DNA of 64,000 bases from Pseudomonadota bacterium. GTDB taxonomy: Bacteria; Pseudomonadota; Gammaproteobacteria; Xanthomonadales; Wenzhouxiangellaceae. Each line of letters starts with the position of its first letter. The first letter of the stretch is position 1. The stretch lies in the NCBI GenBank assembly GCA_013285445.1, contig CP053448.1, forward strand, positions 682,001 through 746,000. The letters are read 5' to 3'. Below the pieces are notes generated by a model. The model searched no databases. It was not told the DNA's origin and saw nothing but the letters and a program-made list of their open reading frames with translations. Position numbers and translations under genes: made by a program. Shown one piece after another: positions 9,045-18,716 of the stretch.

Positions 9045-9661
9045 GAGATCTGATCCGTGTGTCCCTGACGGTGTTTTCGCTGCTGCTGCTGCTGGGCTGC
9101 GCCCTGGGCCGGCCCGGCGAATCCGTGCGCGTCGTGGCGCCCGAGCTGCCCGCGCCGCCGCCCAAAGACAAGCGCAGCGGTGAATGGGTGCTGTCCGTAA
9201 CCCGGCCAAAAACCGATCGCACGCGCGATTCCGACCGGATCATCGTTCGTCGACATCGGGCGCTTATGCCGCTGGCTGGCGTGGTCTGGCTGGACCGGGC
9301 GCCGGATATGCTGCAAGCGCTGCTGGTCGACTATCTGGCGGCGAATGGGGCGTTTGTCGCCGTGGGTCGCTACGGCGATCTGCCGGCGCCCTATCGACTC
9401 GATCTGGATATCCGCCGATTTGAGATCCGGGTCGAGGCGGGTCAAGCGCCGGTTGCCGAGCTCCAGCTCACCGCTCGGCTGACTGCAACCGGCCGCGGTC
9501 TGGTAGCGGTGAACCGATTTGAGCGTCAGGCCGACTCGGCCGGCGACGATCCGGCACAGATGCTGGCGGCGTTCGAGTCCGTTCTGGCCGCAGCGTTTGC
9601 CGAGCTGGCCGGCTGGGTCAGCGTCGCGCTGCACGAGGACTCAGTCGCGCCGAACAACTGA
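9041..9661 (+). CDS. ABC-type transport auxiliary lipoprotein (PqiC-like) of the Mce system
   Basis: 206 aa, overlapping the MCE gene by 4 bases. The lipobox LLLLGC places the lipidated Cys at about residue 20. The body matches the auxiliary lipoprotein family (PF03886/DUF330): an IIVRRHRALMPL strand followed by WLDRAPDMLQALLVDYLAANGAF, then RLDLDIRRFEI. Such proteins sit at the outer membrane as the distal partner of MCE tunnels. It ends 20 bases inside the convergent regulator gene on the other strand, so the two overlap tail to tail. Confidence 0.87.
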   Translation: MRDLIRVSLTVFSLLLLLGCALGRPGESVRVVAPELPAPPPKDKRSGEWVLSVTRPKTDRTRDSDRIIVRRHRALMPLAGVVWLDRAPDMLQALLVDYLAANGAFVAVGRYGDLPAPYRLDLDIRRFEIRVEAGQAPVAELQLTARLTATGRGLVAVNRFERQADSAGDDPAQMLAAFESVLAAAFAELAGWVSVALHEDSVAPNN

Positions 9662-10735
9662 CAGCCGGGTGATGTTGGGCGTCTGGGCGGACTGGGCCTG
9701 TTCCGTATCGGCCAGCAGCGCCAGCAGCGGCTGCAGTCGTCGTCTGAGTGCCGGCAGTGACCGTCGTACCGAGTCGGCGTCGCCCTGTTCGAGCAGAGCC
9801 AGTGCCTGTTCCAGATCGGGTTGCCCCGCCGATAGCACCGTCCCGGCCGAGGCTGGCAGATCGTTCTTTGGTGCGCGCCGGGCCAGCCCCTCGGCGAGAA
9901 GGTCGGCGGCCCGTTCGATCTGTTCGGGGTCTGGCTGCTGAACGACGAATGCCGCCGTCACCGACAACGCGCTGTCGTCCGGCTGCAGGCCCATCTCGGC
10001 CAGGTCGGGCAGGAAGCGCTCCTGCAAACGCCTGGCGCCGTCGGCACGGGTGGCCGGCAGCAGAAACGTAAAGACCTCGTCATCGGTTCTGAATACGGTG
10101 TCCTCGCGCCGGATTCGCTCGGCCAGCGTGCGACCAATTCGCGCCAGGGCGCGCTCTGCATGCGGTGAGCCAAGTTCCTCAAGCAGTTGCGACAGCCCGT
10201 CCAGTCGCAGGTGCATCAACACGATCGGCTGGTTGTGTCGGCGGGCGAAGCTCATCGCCTGGATCAGGCGTTCCTCGCAGTAGCGGCGGTTGCCGAGTCG
10301 CGTTGCCGAGTCGAGGTGATGGTCGCGCTCGAGCAGGCGCAATCGACGGGCAGACTGGCCGCTGCGCGCGTAAGCCGTGGCGCGCGCCAGCAGTTCGGTG
10401 TCTTCGAAGGGTTTGTTGATGAAATCGGTCGCGCCACGCTGCAGCGCATCATGCCGGCATCCCTCGTCGTCATCCCCGGTGATGAGCACAAACGGCAGAT
10501 CGACCAGGGCAGGATCGGTACAGCAGCGTATTCGTGACAGCAGCCAGTAGCCGCTCTCGCCCTTCATCTGCAGGTCGCTGAACACGACCATGATGCCGGG
10601 CTGCTCCAGCAGCATCTGCCAGGCTTGCTCGGCCGAGTCGGCCAGCAGCAGTTCGAAGCGCTCGCCAAGAATGGCTTGGGCGCATGAGCGCATCAGGCGA
10701 CTGTCGTCGACAAACAGAACTCTTGGACGTTGCAT
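9641..10735 (-). CDS. Response regulator with degenerate GGDEF domain
   Basis: 364 aa from the ATG at 10735 (MQRPRVLFVDDS); the open frame continues upstream but without receiver-like sequence. The receiver domain (about 3-120) has the acidic pair VDDS, the phospho-acceptor Asp in FSDLQM and Lys in INKPFED. The second domain (about 150-300) has GGDEF fold hallmarks (LDSATRLGNRRYCEE, RLDGLSQL) but the active-site motif reads RTDDEVF instead of GGDEF. Loss of both glycines suggests it binds partners or nucleotides rather than making c-di-GMP. A helical tail follows. It is divergent from the aminopeptidase gene. Confidence 0.82.
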   Translation of the reverse strand: MQRPRVLFVDDSRLMRSCAQAILGERFELLLADSAEQAWQMLLEQPGIMVVFSDLQMKGESGYWLLSRIRCCTDPALVDLPFVLITGDDDEGCRHDALQRGATDFINKPFEDTELLARATAYARSGQSARRLRLLERDHHLDSATRLGNRRYCEERLIQAMSFARRHNQPIVLMHLRLDGLSQLLEELGSPHAERALARIGRTLAERIRREDTVFRTDDEVFTFLLPATRADGARRLQERFLPDLAEMGLQPDDSALSVTAAFVVQQPDPEQIERAADLLAEGLARRAPKNDLPASAGTVLSAGQPDLEQALALLEQGDADSVRRSLPALRRRLQPLLALLADTEQAQSAQTPNITRLSVVRRD

Positions 10736-10965
10736 GAGCTTGAAATCAGGTTGGGCCACAGCCTGATCTTGCAAATTGCGCACCAAACCATGCTCGAGCG
10801 GTACCCGTCCACGGAATGGGCCGTCGGATTGTGCTTCGGACCGGTTTCGGCGCCAGCGCTCATCGGCATGGTCGGCAGGGCCGGTCAGCAATCGTCAATC
10901 CCGGACACGGGTCGATGCCATCACGGGTACACTTGCGCCCGATGTCCATGACCAAGGCGGTTGCC

Positions 10966-12318
10966 ATGTTTACAACCCGATCCGAGGCTCCGGTTCCCAT
11001 CCATGCGGTTGATCCCGCCGGGATGGAGGCCTGGCGACGCCGCGCGCCCGAGCCCCAGCGCCGCTGGGTTGAACTAAGCGGTTTCGACGCTGAACCGGGA
11101 AGCCATCTGCTGGTGCCTGATGAACAGTCGGGTGTGGCAGCGGTACTGGCCGGGTGCGAGCCGGGGGAGCGATTGTGGTCGCTGGCCCACCTGCCGGCGG
11201 TGCTGCCGGCAGGTGACTACCGGCTGGCATCGGACTGGCCGCCCACCGAGCAGGCGCGTGCCGCCATCGGCTGGGGTCTGGGTGCCTACCGTTTCGACCG
11301 CTACAAGGATCGCGCGGGCTGCAAGGCGCGCCTGGTCTTGTCTGAAGCGGAGGCAGAGGTGCGGGCGATGGTCGAAACGACGGCCTACGTGCGTGACCTG
11401 GTCAACACACCGGCCATTGACCTCGGCCCGTCCGAGCTGGCGGAAGCCGCCCGCGAACTGGCCGAAACCGGCGGCGCCGCGTTCGACAAGATCGATGGAG
11501 AGCGGCTGAGGCATGAATTCCCCGCCATTCATGTCGTCGGTCAGGCCGCCTCGCGCCCACCGTGTTTGATACGGATGCAGTGGGGTGATCCCGATCACCC
11601 GCCGCTGGCGCTGGTGGGCAAGGGTGTGATTTTCGACTCCGGGGGGCTGAACATCAAACCCGGTTCCGGCATGGTGCTGATGAAAAAGGACATGGGTGGG
11701 GCGGCGCATGCGCTGGGATTGGCGAAACTCATCATGACGCTGGGGCTGAAGGTCAACCTGCGCGTCTATATCCCGGCGGTGGAAAACGCCATCGCCGGCA
11801 ACGCCTATCGTCCTTCTGACATCATTCGCACCCGTAACGGCACGTCGGTGGAAATCGGCAACACCGATGCCGAGGGTCGCGTTGTCCTGTCTGACGCACT
11901 GACGCTGGCCAGCGAGGAGGGCGCCGGGCGCATCATCGATTTCGCCACGCTTACCGGTGCGGCGCGCATCGCGCTTGGTGAGGACCTGCCGCCCGTTTAC
12001 GGTCGCGACACGGACGCCGCACGCACCATTCAGGATCTGTCCTTCGAGCTGGAGGATCCGCTGTGGCACATGCCCCTGTACGAACCCTACCGGCGACTGA
12101 TCAAGCCGGCGATTGCCGATCTGTCGAATACCGCGTCGACGAGTTTCGGCGGCAGCCTGACCGCAGCGCTGTTTCTGGATCATTTTGTTGCCCCGGAAGT
12201 CGACTGGTTCCATCTTGACATCTATGCTTGGAATCAATCCGACCGCCCGGGCCGGCCGGCCGGCGGTGAGTGTCAGGGGCTGCGCGCCCTGTGGCGCTGG
12301 CTGTCGGATCAATACTAA
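10966..12318 (+). CDS. M17 leucyl aminopeptidase family protein
   Basis: 450 aa from the ATG at 10966, with AAGG about 9 bases upstream; in-frame ATGs at 10942 and 10948 are alternatives. The C-terminal catalytic domain has the two-metal motifs of M17: VGKGVIFDSGGLNIKP, MKKDMGGAAHALGLA and NTDAEGRVVLSDALTLA. The N-terminal ~170 residues are the family's divergent regulatory domain. Members release N-terminal residues from peptides in the cytoplasm as hexamers. It belongs to the shorter leucyl aminopeptidase branch (about 450-460 aa), not PepA proper (about 500 aa). Confidence 0.9.
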   Translation: MFTTRSEAPVPIHAVDPAGMEAWRRRAPEPQRRWVELSGFDAEPGSHLLVPDEQSGVAAVLAGCEPGERLWSLAHLPAVLPAGDYRLASDWPPTEQARAAIGWGLGAYRFDRYKDRAGCKARLVLSEAEAEVRAMVETTAYVRDLVNTPAIDLGPSELAEAARELAETGGAAFDKIDGERLRHEFPAIHVVGQAASRPPCLIRMQWGDPDHPPLALVGKGVIFDSGGLNIKPGSGMVLMKKDMGGAAHALGLAKLIMTLGLKVNLRVYIPAVENAIAGNAYRPSDIIRTRNGTSVEIGNTDAEGRVVLSDALTLASEEGAGRIIDFATLTGAARIALGEDLPPVYGRDTDAARTIQDLSFELEDPLWHMPLYEPYRRLIKPAIADLSNTASTSFGGSLTAALFLDHFVAPEVDWFHLDIYAWNQSDRPGRPAGGECQGLRALWRWLSDQY

Positions 12319-12452
12319 CGGTCTCATTATTGAGCAGATATTGCCGTTGCACAGATCATCGCGGCTGACCCGAAGCTGTGGCATCGCGACCCGGCTGCCA
12401 TTAGGATAGGGCCTGTCCACACACGTCAGCACGCGCTGAGGAGAGTTCAGTC

Positions 12453-12971
12453 ATGCGTCATTCATCCATTCTGATACCGTTCGCATGCCTGGCGCTGGTT
12501 GCCTGCCAGGTCGATGACGACGACAGCGACCAGAGCCGAGAGGCTGCCGGGGAGACGACCATTTCCGAGGAGGCAGCGGAGCAGGCCGCCGAGACCTACG
12601 CCGAAGTGGAGGCATCCGCCGAGCAAGCTGAGGCTGAAATCGAATCGCTGATGGAGCAGGGCCCCGAGCACGGCGCCGAGGAAGGCGTCGAGCGGTTGTG
12701 GCAGCGGGCCACGGAGCTGGCCGAGGCGGCGCGGGAACAAGCCGAGCACGCACTGGAGCTGGCGCGCGAGGAAGGCGGCGAGGCGGCCCGGGAGGCGCGT
12801 CAAGCCGCGTTCGAGGCCCGTGAGCGGGCCAAGCGGGCCTGGGAGGACGTAGAAGGATTCAGCTCGGAGACCTGGGCGGGTGCAGAGCAACGGGCTCGCC
12901 AGGCCTGGGATGAGGCGCAGGCCGTGTGGGATCAGCTTGACGACGACGGGAATCCCGACACGGAAGGCTGA
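12453..12971 (+). CDS. Ala/Glu-rich helical lipoprotein
   Basis: 172 aa. A lipobox (LALVAC, Cys about residue 19) follows a short signal sequence. The rest is extraordinarily rich in Ala, Glu, Arg and Gln with a continuous heptad-like pattern (EQAAETYAEVEASAEQAEAE, REQAEHALELAREE), so a long single helix or coiled coil in the periplasm is likely. An acidic stretch (DDDDSDQ) follows the Cys directly, and the tail is acidic (DDDGNPDTE). No family is recognised. A strong terminator follows, so it is probably monocistronic. Confidence 0.75.
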   Translation: MRHSSILIPFACLALVACQVDDDDSDQSREAAGETTISEEAAEQAAETYAEVEASAEQAEAEIESLMEQGPEHGAEEGVERLWQRATELAEAAREQAEHALELAREEGGEAAREARQAAFEARERAKRAWEDVEGFSSETWAGAEQRARQAWDEAQAVWDQLDDDGNPDTEG

Positions 12972-12996
12972 TCGCGAGCGGATTGGGTAAGCAACA

Positions 12997-13029
12997 CGCC
13001 GCCCCCCGACCGGGGCGGCGCCTGTTTTT
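12997..13029 (+). terminator. Rho-independent terminator after the helical lipoprotein gene
   Basis: A 9-bp GC stem (CGCCGCCCC / GGGGCGGCG) with a 6-base loop is followed by CCTG and five T. It separates the lipoprotein gene from leuS. Confidence 0.9.
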
Positions 13030-13055
13030 CACGACTGGCCAGGATCAATACCAAG

Positions 13056-15644
13056 GTGTCAGAAACATATCATCCCGGCGATCTCGAGCCGGACGTGCAG
13101 CGCCAGTGGGAGCGTGATCATGCCCACCGTGCCGAGACCGGCAACGGCCCGCGCTTTTATTGCCTGAGCATGTTTCCCTATCCCTCGGGCAAACTGCATA
13201 TGGGCCATATGCGCAACTACACCATCAGTGACGTCATCTCCCGCTACCACCGCATGCAGGGCTGCCGCGTGCTTCAGCCAATGGGATGGGACGCGTTCGG
13301 GCTGCCGGCCGAGAATGCCGCCATGGCCAACGGCGTGCCTCCGGCTGAATGGACGCGCAACAACATCGCGCACATGCGCTCGCAGCTCAAGGTCCTGGGG
13401 TTTGCCATCGACTGGGAACGCGAGCTGGCGACCTGTGATCCGGACTATTACCGCTGGAACCAGTGGTTTTTTCTGAGATTGCTCGAGCGCGGGATCGCCT
13501 ACAAGAAGACCGGTACGGTCAACTGGGATCCGGTCGACCAGACGGTACTGGCCAACGAGCAGGTCGTCGACGGCAAGGGCTGGCGCACCGGTGCACCGGT
13601 GGAAAAACGCGAGATCCCGATGTACTACCTGCGCATCACCGACTATGCCGACGAGCTGCTCGACAGCCTGGCGACGCTCGATGGCTGGCCGGAGCGGGTG
13701 CGCGCCATGCAGGCCAACTGGATCGGCAGGAGCGAGGGCGCCGAGGTCGAGTTTGCATGCGGCACAGAGGCAATCCGGGTGTTCACCACGCGCCCGGATA
13801 CGCTGATGGGTGCGACCTTCATGGCGGTAGCCGCCGAGCATCCGCTGGCCAGGCAGGCCGCCGGGCACAACCCGGATCTGGCCGAGTTCATTGCCCAATG
13901 CCAGAAAGGCGGCGTTTCCGAGGCCGATCTTGCGGCCCAGGAAAAGAAGGGCATGGATACCGGTCTGAAGGCCACCCACCCGCTGACCGGTGATGAATTG
14001 CCGGTGTGGGTCGCCAATTACGTGCTGATGGCCTACGGCGAGGGTGCCATCATGGCGGTGCCGGCGCACGATGAGCGCGATTTCGAGTTCGCCAACAAGT
14101 ATGGTCTGCCGATCCGGCAGGTGATCAGCCGGCCTGGTGACCAGCCCTACGACCGCAGCCAGTGGCACGAAGACTATGCCGCCAGGGACGGTCGGCTGGT
14201 CAATTCGGGGCGCTTCGACGGTCTGAGCTGCGCGCAGGGCTTCGAGGCCATCGTCGCAGAACTCGAAGAGCAGAGTCTGGGGCGGGCCCGCACGCAGTTT
14301 CGCCTGCGTGACTGGGGCATTTCCCGGCAGCGCTACTGGGGCTGCCCGATTCCGATCATCCACTGCCGGCAGTGCGGTGACGTGCCGGTTCCCGACGAGG
14401 ACCTGCCGGTTCTGCTGCCCGAGGACCTGGTGCCGGACGGCGCCGGCAATCCTCTGAGGAATTGCGCGGCCTTTCTCGACACCCCGTGTCCGCGTTGTGG
14501 CGCAGCGGCCCGGCGCGAAACCGACACCATGGACACGTTCGTCGACTCGTCGTGGTACTTCCTGCGCTACACCTGCACCGACAACGACAGCGCCATGGTC
14601 GATCAGCGCGCCGACGCGTGGATGCCGGTCGACCAGTACATTGGCGGTATCGAGCACGCCATCCTGCACCTGCTCTACGCGCGCTTCTGGACCAAACTGA
14701 TGCGCGACGAGGGTCTTGTGTCGGTCGACGAGCCCTTCAAGCGACTGCTGACCCAGGGCATGGTGCTGGCCGAGACCTACTGCCGGGAGGACGAGTCCGG
14801 TCGCCGTCAGTGGTTCAACCCGGCCGATGTCGAGGTCCAGCGTGACGGCAAGGGCGAGATCTTGCGGGCGGTGCTCAGAAGCGATGGCCAGCCGGTCCGG
14901 CCCGGCGGTGTCGAGAAGATGGCCAAGTCGAAAAACAATGGCGTGGACCCTCAGGCGCTGGTCGACAGCTATGGCGCTGATACGGTGCGGCTGTTCTCGA
15001 TGTTTGCCGCGCCCCCCGAGCAGTCGCTGGAGTGGTCGGAGAGCGGCGTGGAAGGGGCCTGGCGATTTCTGAAGCGGCTGTGGGTCGGGGTGCAGTCGCA
15101 TGTTGAGGGCGGCGTGGTGCCCGGTGCGACAGGGAACGAGGTTGAAGGGCCGGCGCGCGACCTCAGGCGCGCCTTGCACGAGACCATCGCCAAGGTTGAA
15201 CATGACTTTGGCCGCCGCTTCACGTTCAACACGGCCATTGCCGCGATCATGGAGTTCTGCAATCAGCTGCAGCGCTTCGACCCGGTCGGAGAAATCGAGC
15301 GTAGACTGGTCCAGGAAGCCTGGGAGACGGTGGTGCGGCTGATCGCCCCGGTCGCGCCGCATATTGCCGAGGTGCTGTGGCAGAAGCTGGGCCGAACAGG
15401 ATCGGTGTTCGACGCCGGCTGGCCAAAGGTCGATCGGGAGGCGCTCACGCGCGCTGCCGTGACCATCGTTGTCCAGGTCAATGGCAAGGTTCGAGGCCGC
15501 GTCGAGGTGCCCACGGGGGCCGACGAGGCGGCGGTCAAGGCAGTCGCGCTGGAAGACGACAACGTGGCGCGTTTCGTTGCAGGCAAGAAGCTTCACAAGG
15601 TGGTTTATGTCCCGGACAAGCTCCTCAATATCGTGGTGGCCTAG
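13056..15644 (+). CDS. leuS: Leucyl-tRNA synthetase
   Basis: 862 aa from GTG at 13056. Class Ia synthetase that charges tRNA-Leu in the cytoplasm. Visible: the HIGH-type motif HMGHMRNY in [15 protein letters not shown] near residue 50, the CP1 editing domain with [12 protein letters not shown] and the [10 protein letters not shown] aspartate, a zinc-binding insert (CRQCGD, CPRCGA) and the KMSKS loop present as KMAKS at residues 621-625. Length and domain order are those of bacterial LeuRS. It heads the block leuS-lptE-holA-nadD-rsfS-rlmH-maf-rng, a standard gammaproteobacterial order. Confidence 0.98.
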   Translation: MSETYHPGDLEPDVQRQWERDHAHRAETGNGPRFYCLSMFPYPSGKLHMGHMRNYTISDVISRYHRMQGCRVLQPMGWDAFGLPAENAAMANGVPPAEWTRNNIAHMRSQLKVLGFAIDWERELATCDPDYYRWNQWFFLRLLERGIAYKKTGTVNWDPVDQTVLANEQVVDGKGWRTGAPVEKREIPMYYLRITDYADELLDSLATLDGWPERVRAMQANWIGRSEGAEVEFACGTEAIRVFTTRPDTLMGATFMAVAAEHPLARQAAGHNPDLAEFIAQCQKGGVSEADLAAQEKKGMDTGLKATHPLTGDELPVWVANYVLMAYGEGAIMAVPAHDERDFEFANKYGLPIRQVISRPGDQPYDRSQWHEDYAARDGRLVNSGRFDGLSCAQGFEAIVAELEEQSLGRARTQFRLRDWGISRQRYWGCPIPIIHCRQCGDVPVPDEDLPVLLPEDLVPDGAGNPLRNCAAFLDTPCPRCGAAARRETDTMDTFVDSSWYFLRYTCTDNDSAMVDQRADAWMPVDQYIGGIEHAILHLLYARFWTKLMRDEGLVSVDEPFKRLLTQGMVLAETYCREDESGRRQWFNPADVEVQRDGKGEILRAVLRSDGQPVRPGGVEKMAKSKNNGVDPQALVDSYGADTVRLFSMFAAPPEQSLEWSESGVEGAWRFLKRLWVGVQSHVEGGVVPGATGNEVEGPARDLRRALHETIAKVEHDFGRRFTFNTAIAAIMEFCNQLQRFDPVGEIERRLVQEAWETVVRLIAPVAPHIAEVLWQKLGRTGSVFDAGWPKVDREALTRAAVTIVVQVNGKVRGRVEVPTGADEAAVKAVALEDDNVARFVAGKKLHKVVYVPDKLLNIVVA

Positions 15645-16134
15645 GCTGCGCCCCTGGCTGCTGCTGATTGCGGCAGTGAGCGTGGCAGCCTGCGGATTCC
15701 AGCTGCGCGGTCAGGCCCGACTGCCGGCGGCGCTGTCAGATACCCATCTGCAAATCGATGACGACAGCACCGTGTTCGCGCGTGAACTGCGTCTGTTGCT
15801 GGTGGCCAACGGCGTGCGCCTGGCCGAGCGGTCGGGCGAAGACACGGCAACCCTGCGGATTCACTCCCAGCGCATGTGGCGGCAAGCGCTTTCGGTCTCG
15901 GGCCAGGCCCGGGTGCGCGAGTTTCTGCTGGTCCTGGAAGTTGATTTCGAGCTTGCCGACGCCGACGGCAAGCGTCTGCTCGAGCGTGAAACACTGCGCC
16001 TGACGCGTGACTACAGCTTTGACGAGCAGGAGATCCTGGCCGCCGACCGCGAGGAGGAGTTCCTGTCCAGGGATCTCGGACGCGAAATGGCCGCGCGTCT
16101 GATGCGGCGACTCGAGAGCCTGTCGCGGTCGTGA
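15607..16134 (+). CDS. lptE: LPS-assembly lipoprotein LptE
   Basis: 175 aa. The ATG at 15607 overlaps the end of leuS by 38 bases; it is the only ATG before the lipobox, and AAGGTGG sits just upstream. The signal sequence ends in [10 protein letters not shown], the typical LptE start with lipidated Cys followed by GFQLRG. The body has the alpha/beta LptE pattern ([24 protein letters not shown]). LptE plugs the LptD barrel in the outer membrane and helps insert LPS. It overlaps holA by 4 bases. Confidence 0.93.
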   Translation: MSRTSSSISWWPRLRPWLLLIAAVSVAACGFQLRGQARLPAALSDTHLQIDDDSTVFARELRLLLVANGVRLAERSGEDTATLRIHSQRMWRQALSVSGQARVREFLLVLEVDFELADADGKRLLERETLRLTRDYSFDEQEILAADREEEFLSRDLGREMAARLMRRLESLSRS

Positions 16135-17150
16135 AGCTGTTCCCCGAAAAACTCGCGTCCAGGCTGGATCGACAGCTCGATCCGGTCTATCTGATCGCCG
16201 GCCAGGAGCCGCTGCTGATCGAGGAGGCCTGTGATGCCCTGCGCAAGGCAGCGCGCGCGCGGGATGTCAGTGAGCGGGTGGTGCTGGAAGTCGATGCCCG
16301 CTTTGACTGGAGCAATCTCGACAGCGCAACGGAAACCGGATCGCTGTTTGCCAGCCGGCGCCTGGTCGAGGTTCGCCTGCCCGGCGGCAAGCCCGGACGG
16401 GAAGGCGGGGCAGCGCTGCGCGACTGGTGCAAGAACGAACACGATGACGTGCTGCTGGTCAAGTGCGATGCCTGGGACATACAGAGTGAGAGAACCGCCT
16501 GGGTCAAGGCACTTGAAGCAGCCGGTGTCTACGTGCCGTGCTGGAAGGTCAAGGCCGGCCAGCTGCCGCAATGGATTGCGCGCCGTGCCGCTGAAGGTGG
16601 TTTGCGCGTCGATGCTGCTGCCTGTCGCTTCCTGTCCGAACGCCTGGAGGGCAATCTGCTGGCCGCCAGGCAGGAAATCGATCGCTTGTCGCTGCTCTAC
16701 CCGTCGGCGCCGATCGGTCTGGCCGAAGCGCGCGCGGCCGTGGCCGACAGCGCGCGATTTGACAGCTTCCGGCTGGTCGAGCTGGTGCTGACCGGACAGG
16801 CGGGCGCCGCCGTCCGCTGCATTCGCGGCCTGCGCGAGGCAGACACCCCGATGCCGATGATCGTCGGTGCGCTGGCCCGGGAGCTGCAGTTGATCGGCAG
16901 CTTTCAGGCGCTGACCCGGACCCGTTCCGCAGCACAGGCGATGGCCGAGCTGAAGGTATGGAAGAGTCGCCAGCAGTCGCTTGTCACGGCCGCCCGGCGG
17001 CTGTCGCCGCGGCTGGTTCGGCGCGCACTGGCGCGACTGTCGGAGCTTGATGAACTGTCGAAGTCGCGCCATCGCGACACGTTCTGGATGGTGCTGGAGC
17101 GGCTGTGTGTTGGTCTGGCCGACGATCGGCCGGACTACTGCGCGGCATGA
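16131..17150 (+). CDS. holA: DNA polymerase III subunit delta
   Basis: 339 aa, starting with GTG in a 4-base overlap with lptE. It matches HolA: DPVYLIAGQEPLLIEEACDAL at the N-terminus, then AAA+-like and collar domains (WKVKAGQLPQWIARRAAEGG, RLEGNLLAARQEIDRL, LARELQLIGSF). Delta opens the beta clamp within the clamp loader. The neighbours lptE and nadD are its standard partners. No oddity seen. Confidence 0.95.
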   Translation: MKLFPEKLASRLDRQLDPVYLIAGQEPLLIEEACDALRKAARARDVSERVVLEVDARFDWSNLDSATETGSLFASRRLVEVRLPGGKPGREGGAALRDWCKNEHDDVLLVKCDAWDIQSERTAWVKALEAAGVYVPCWKVKAGQLPQWIARRAAEGGLRVDAAACRFLSERLEGNLLAARQEIDRLSLLYPSAPIGLAEARAAVADSARFDSFRLVELVLTGQAGAAVRCIRGLREADTPMPMIVGALARELQLIGSFQALTRTRSAAQAMAELKVWKSRQQSLVTAARRLSPRLVRRALARLSELDELSKSRHRDTFWMVLERLCVGLADDRPDYCAA

Positions 17151-17809
17151 GAGCGGCGACCGCCGTGTTTGGCGGCACTTTCGATCCGGTTCATTACGGC
17201 CATCTGCGCGCGGCCGCGGAGACCTGCGAGAAGCTCGGTGTCGATGATTTCCGTCTGCTGCCGGCCGGTCAGCCCCCGCACCGCGATCAGACCGGTGCCG
17301 AAGCGTATCATCGCCTGGCCATGCTGGAGCTGGCGCTGGCGCCCTATCCGGATCTGACTGTCGATGAAAGAGAGGTCAGGCGAGCCGGGCCGTCCTACAT
17401 GGTCGAGACCCTGGCCTCGATCCGTGCCGAGGTCGGCCATCGCCCGGTGCTGTTGTGCCTGGGGCAGGATGCCGCCAACGGCCTGGATCGATGGCATCGC
17501 TGGCGGGAACTGCTCACGCTGGCCCATCTCGTCGTGCTCAAGCGGCCGCGCAGCCGGCCGCGCTATCCCGAGGTTGTCGAGCAGGTCGTGCAAGCGCGCC
17601 GTGTCCGCCGTCCCGGTGCGCTGATGGACAAGCCGGCCGGGCGGGTCTGCTACCTGGGCGTGACCCAGCTGGCCATTGCCTCGACCGATATTCGCAGGCA
17701 GCTGGCGCAAGGGCGTGATCCCCGCTTTCTGCTGCCCTCGACGGTGCTCGCCTATATTCGCAAGCACGGACTTTACGGTTGTGCTGAAAGACGATCGGAC
17801 AAGCGCTAG
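17147..17809 (+). CDS. nadD: Nicotinate-nucleotide adenylyltransferase
   Basis: 220 aa from ATG at 17147 in an ATGA overlap with holA. It converts nicotinate mononucleotide and ATP to deamido-NAD. The nucleotidyltransferase motif GGTFDPVHYGHLRAA contains the HxGH signature, and the C-terminal motif ASTDIRRQLAQG matches the ISSTxIR class. FLLPSTVLAYIRKHGLY ends the fold as in other NadD proteins. Confidence 0.96.
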   Translation: MRAATAVFGGTFDPVHYGHLRAAAETCEKLGVDDFRLLPAGQPPHRDQTGAEAYHRLAMLELALAPYPDLTVDEREVRRAGPSYMVETLASIRAEVGHRPVLLCLGQDAANGLDRWHRWRELLTLAHLVVLKRPRSRPRYPEVVEQVVQARRVRRPGALMDKPAGRVCYLGVTQLAIASTDIRRQLAQGRDPRFLLPSTVLAYIRKHGLYGCAERRSDKR

Positions 17810-17843
17810 AATAGGGCAACATGGTCATTCATAGAACGAGCCT

Positions 17844-18209
17844 TTGAGCAATACGCGACCTGCCGACCCGCGCGCCCTGCGGGATCTCGCCGTTGCGGCA
17901 CTGGAAGACGCCAAGGGGCAGGATATCCAGGTCATCGACCTGGCCGACCGATCCAGTTTCGCCGATTACATGATCATTGTCTCCGGCACCTCGACCCGCC
18001 AGGTCAAGGCGATGTCCGATCGTCTGATCGACAACGTCAGGGCCCACGGTATCCGCCCGCTGGGCGTGGAAGGGGCCAGGGAGGCCGAGTGGATTCTGGT
18101 CGACCTGGCTGACGTGGTGGTTCATCTGATGTTGCCGCAGACCCGGGCCTTCTACAATCTCGAAAAACTCTGGGCCGCGCCACCAGCGAGCCGCAGCCTT
18201 CGGGCGTGA
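17844..18209 (+). CDS. rsfS: Ribosome silencing factor RsfS
   Basis: 121 aa from TTG at 17844; an ATG at 17821 is out of frame. DUF143 family: GQDIQVIDLADRSSFADYMI, VSGTSTRQVKAMSDRL and GVEGAREAEWILVDLADVVV are diagnostic. RsfS binds ribosomal protein uL14 and blocks 30S-50S joining during starvation. It lies between nadD and rlmH as in most gammaproteobacteria, overlapping rlmH by 4 bases. Confidence 0.95.
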   Translation: MSNTRPADPRALRDLAVAALEDAKGQDIQVIDLADRSSFADYMIIVSGTSTRQVKAMSDRLIDNVRAHGIRPLGVEGAREAEWILVDLADVVVHLMLPQTRAFYNLEKLWAAPPASRSLRA

Positions 18210-18667
18210 ACCTGGTTGTGGCGGCAGTGGGCACGCGCATGCCTGGCTGGATCGAGCAAGGCTGGCGTGAATACGCCCGGCGGATGCCGCCGCATTTGCC
18301 GCTCGAGCTGGTCGAGGTTGCGGCGGCGGGCAAGGCTGGCGCCGGCCGGGAGTCGGCACTGGAAGCCGAACGGCTGACCCAAAAGCTGCCTGAGCGGGCC
18401 CGTATCGTCATGCTGGAGATCAATGCCCGGCCCTGGTCGACCGAGACCCTGGCCTCACGGCTGGAACACTGGCAGTTCCAGGGCGATCCGGTCTGGTTGC
18501 TGATCGGCGGCGCCGGAGGGCTCGACGAGCAGCTGCTGGAGCGGGCCGACGAGTGCTGGTCGCTGGGTCCGGCCACCTTGCCGCACATGCTCGTGCGCGT
18601 GATCGTGGCCGAACAGCTCTATCGCGCATCGACCATCCTGTCCGGTCATCCCTATCATCGGGTCTGA
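18206..18667 (+). CDS. rlmH: 23S rRNA pseudouridine-1915 N3-methyltransferase RlmH
   Basis: 153 aa, GTG start overlapping the rsfS stop. SPOUT-type methyltransferase; the SAM-binding trefoil knot is visible as PVWLLIGGAGGLDEQLLERA and LGPATLPHMLVRVIVAEQLYRA, with the terminal GHPYHR. It methylates Psi1915 in helix 69 of 23S rRNA. Confidence 0.96.
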   Translation: MNLVVAAVGTRMPGWIEQGWREYARRMPPHLPLELVEVAAAGKAGAGRESALEAERLTQKLPERARIVMLEINARPWSTETLASRLEHWQFQGDPVWLLIGGAGGLDEQLLERADECWSLGPATLPHMLVRVIVAEQLYRASTILSGHPYHRV

Positions 18668-18716
18668 TCGGCAGAAAGAGGCGCCCGCTTGCGGCGGCCC
18701 GGAGAACAGCTGGCAG

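Noticed and set aside
13059..15596. An 845-residue open frame antisense to leuS
   Set aside because: It mirrors leuS codon by codon in GC-rich DNA, has no recognisable domain, and leuS is beyond doubt. Similar long antisense frames elsewhere (for example opposite nuoL and nuoM) were left out for the same reason.
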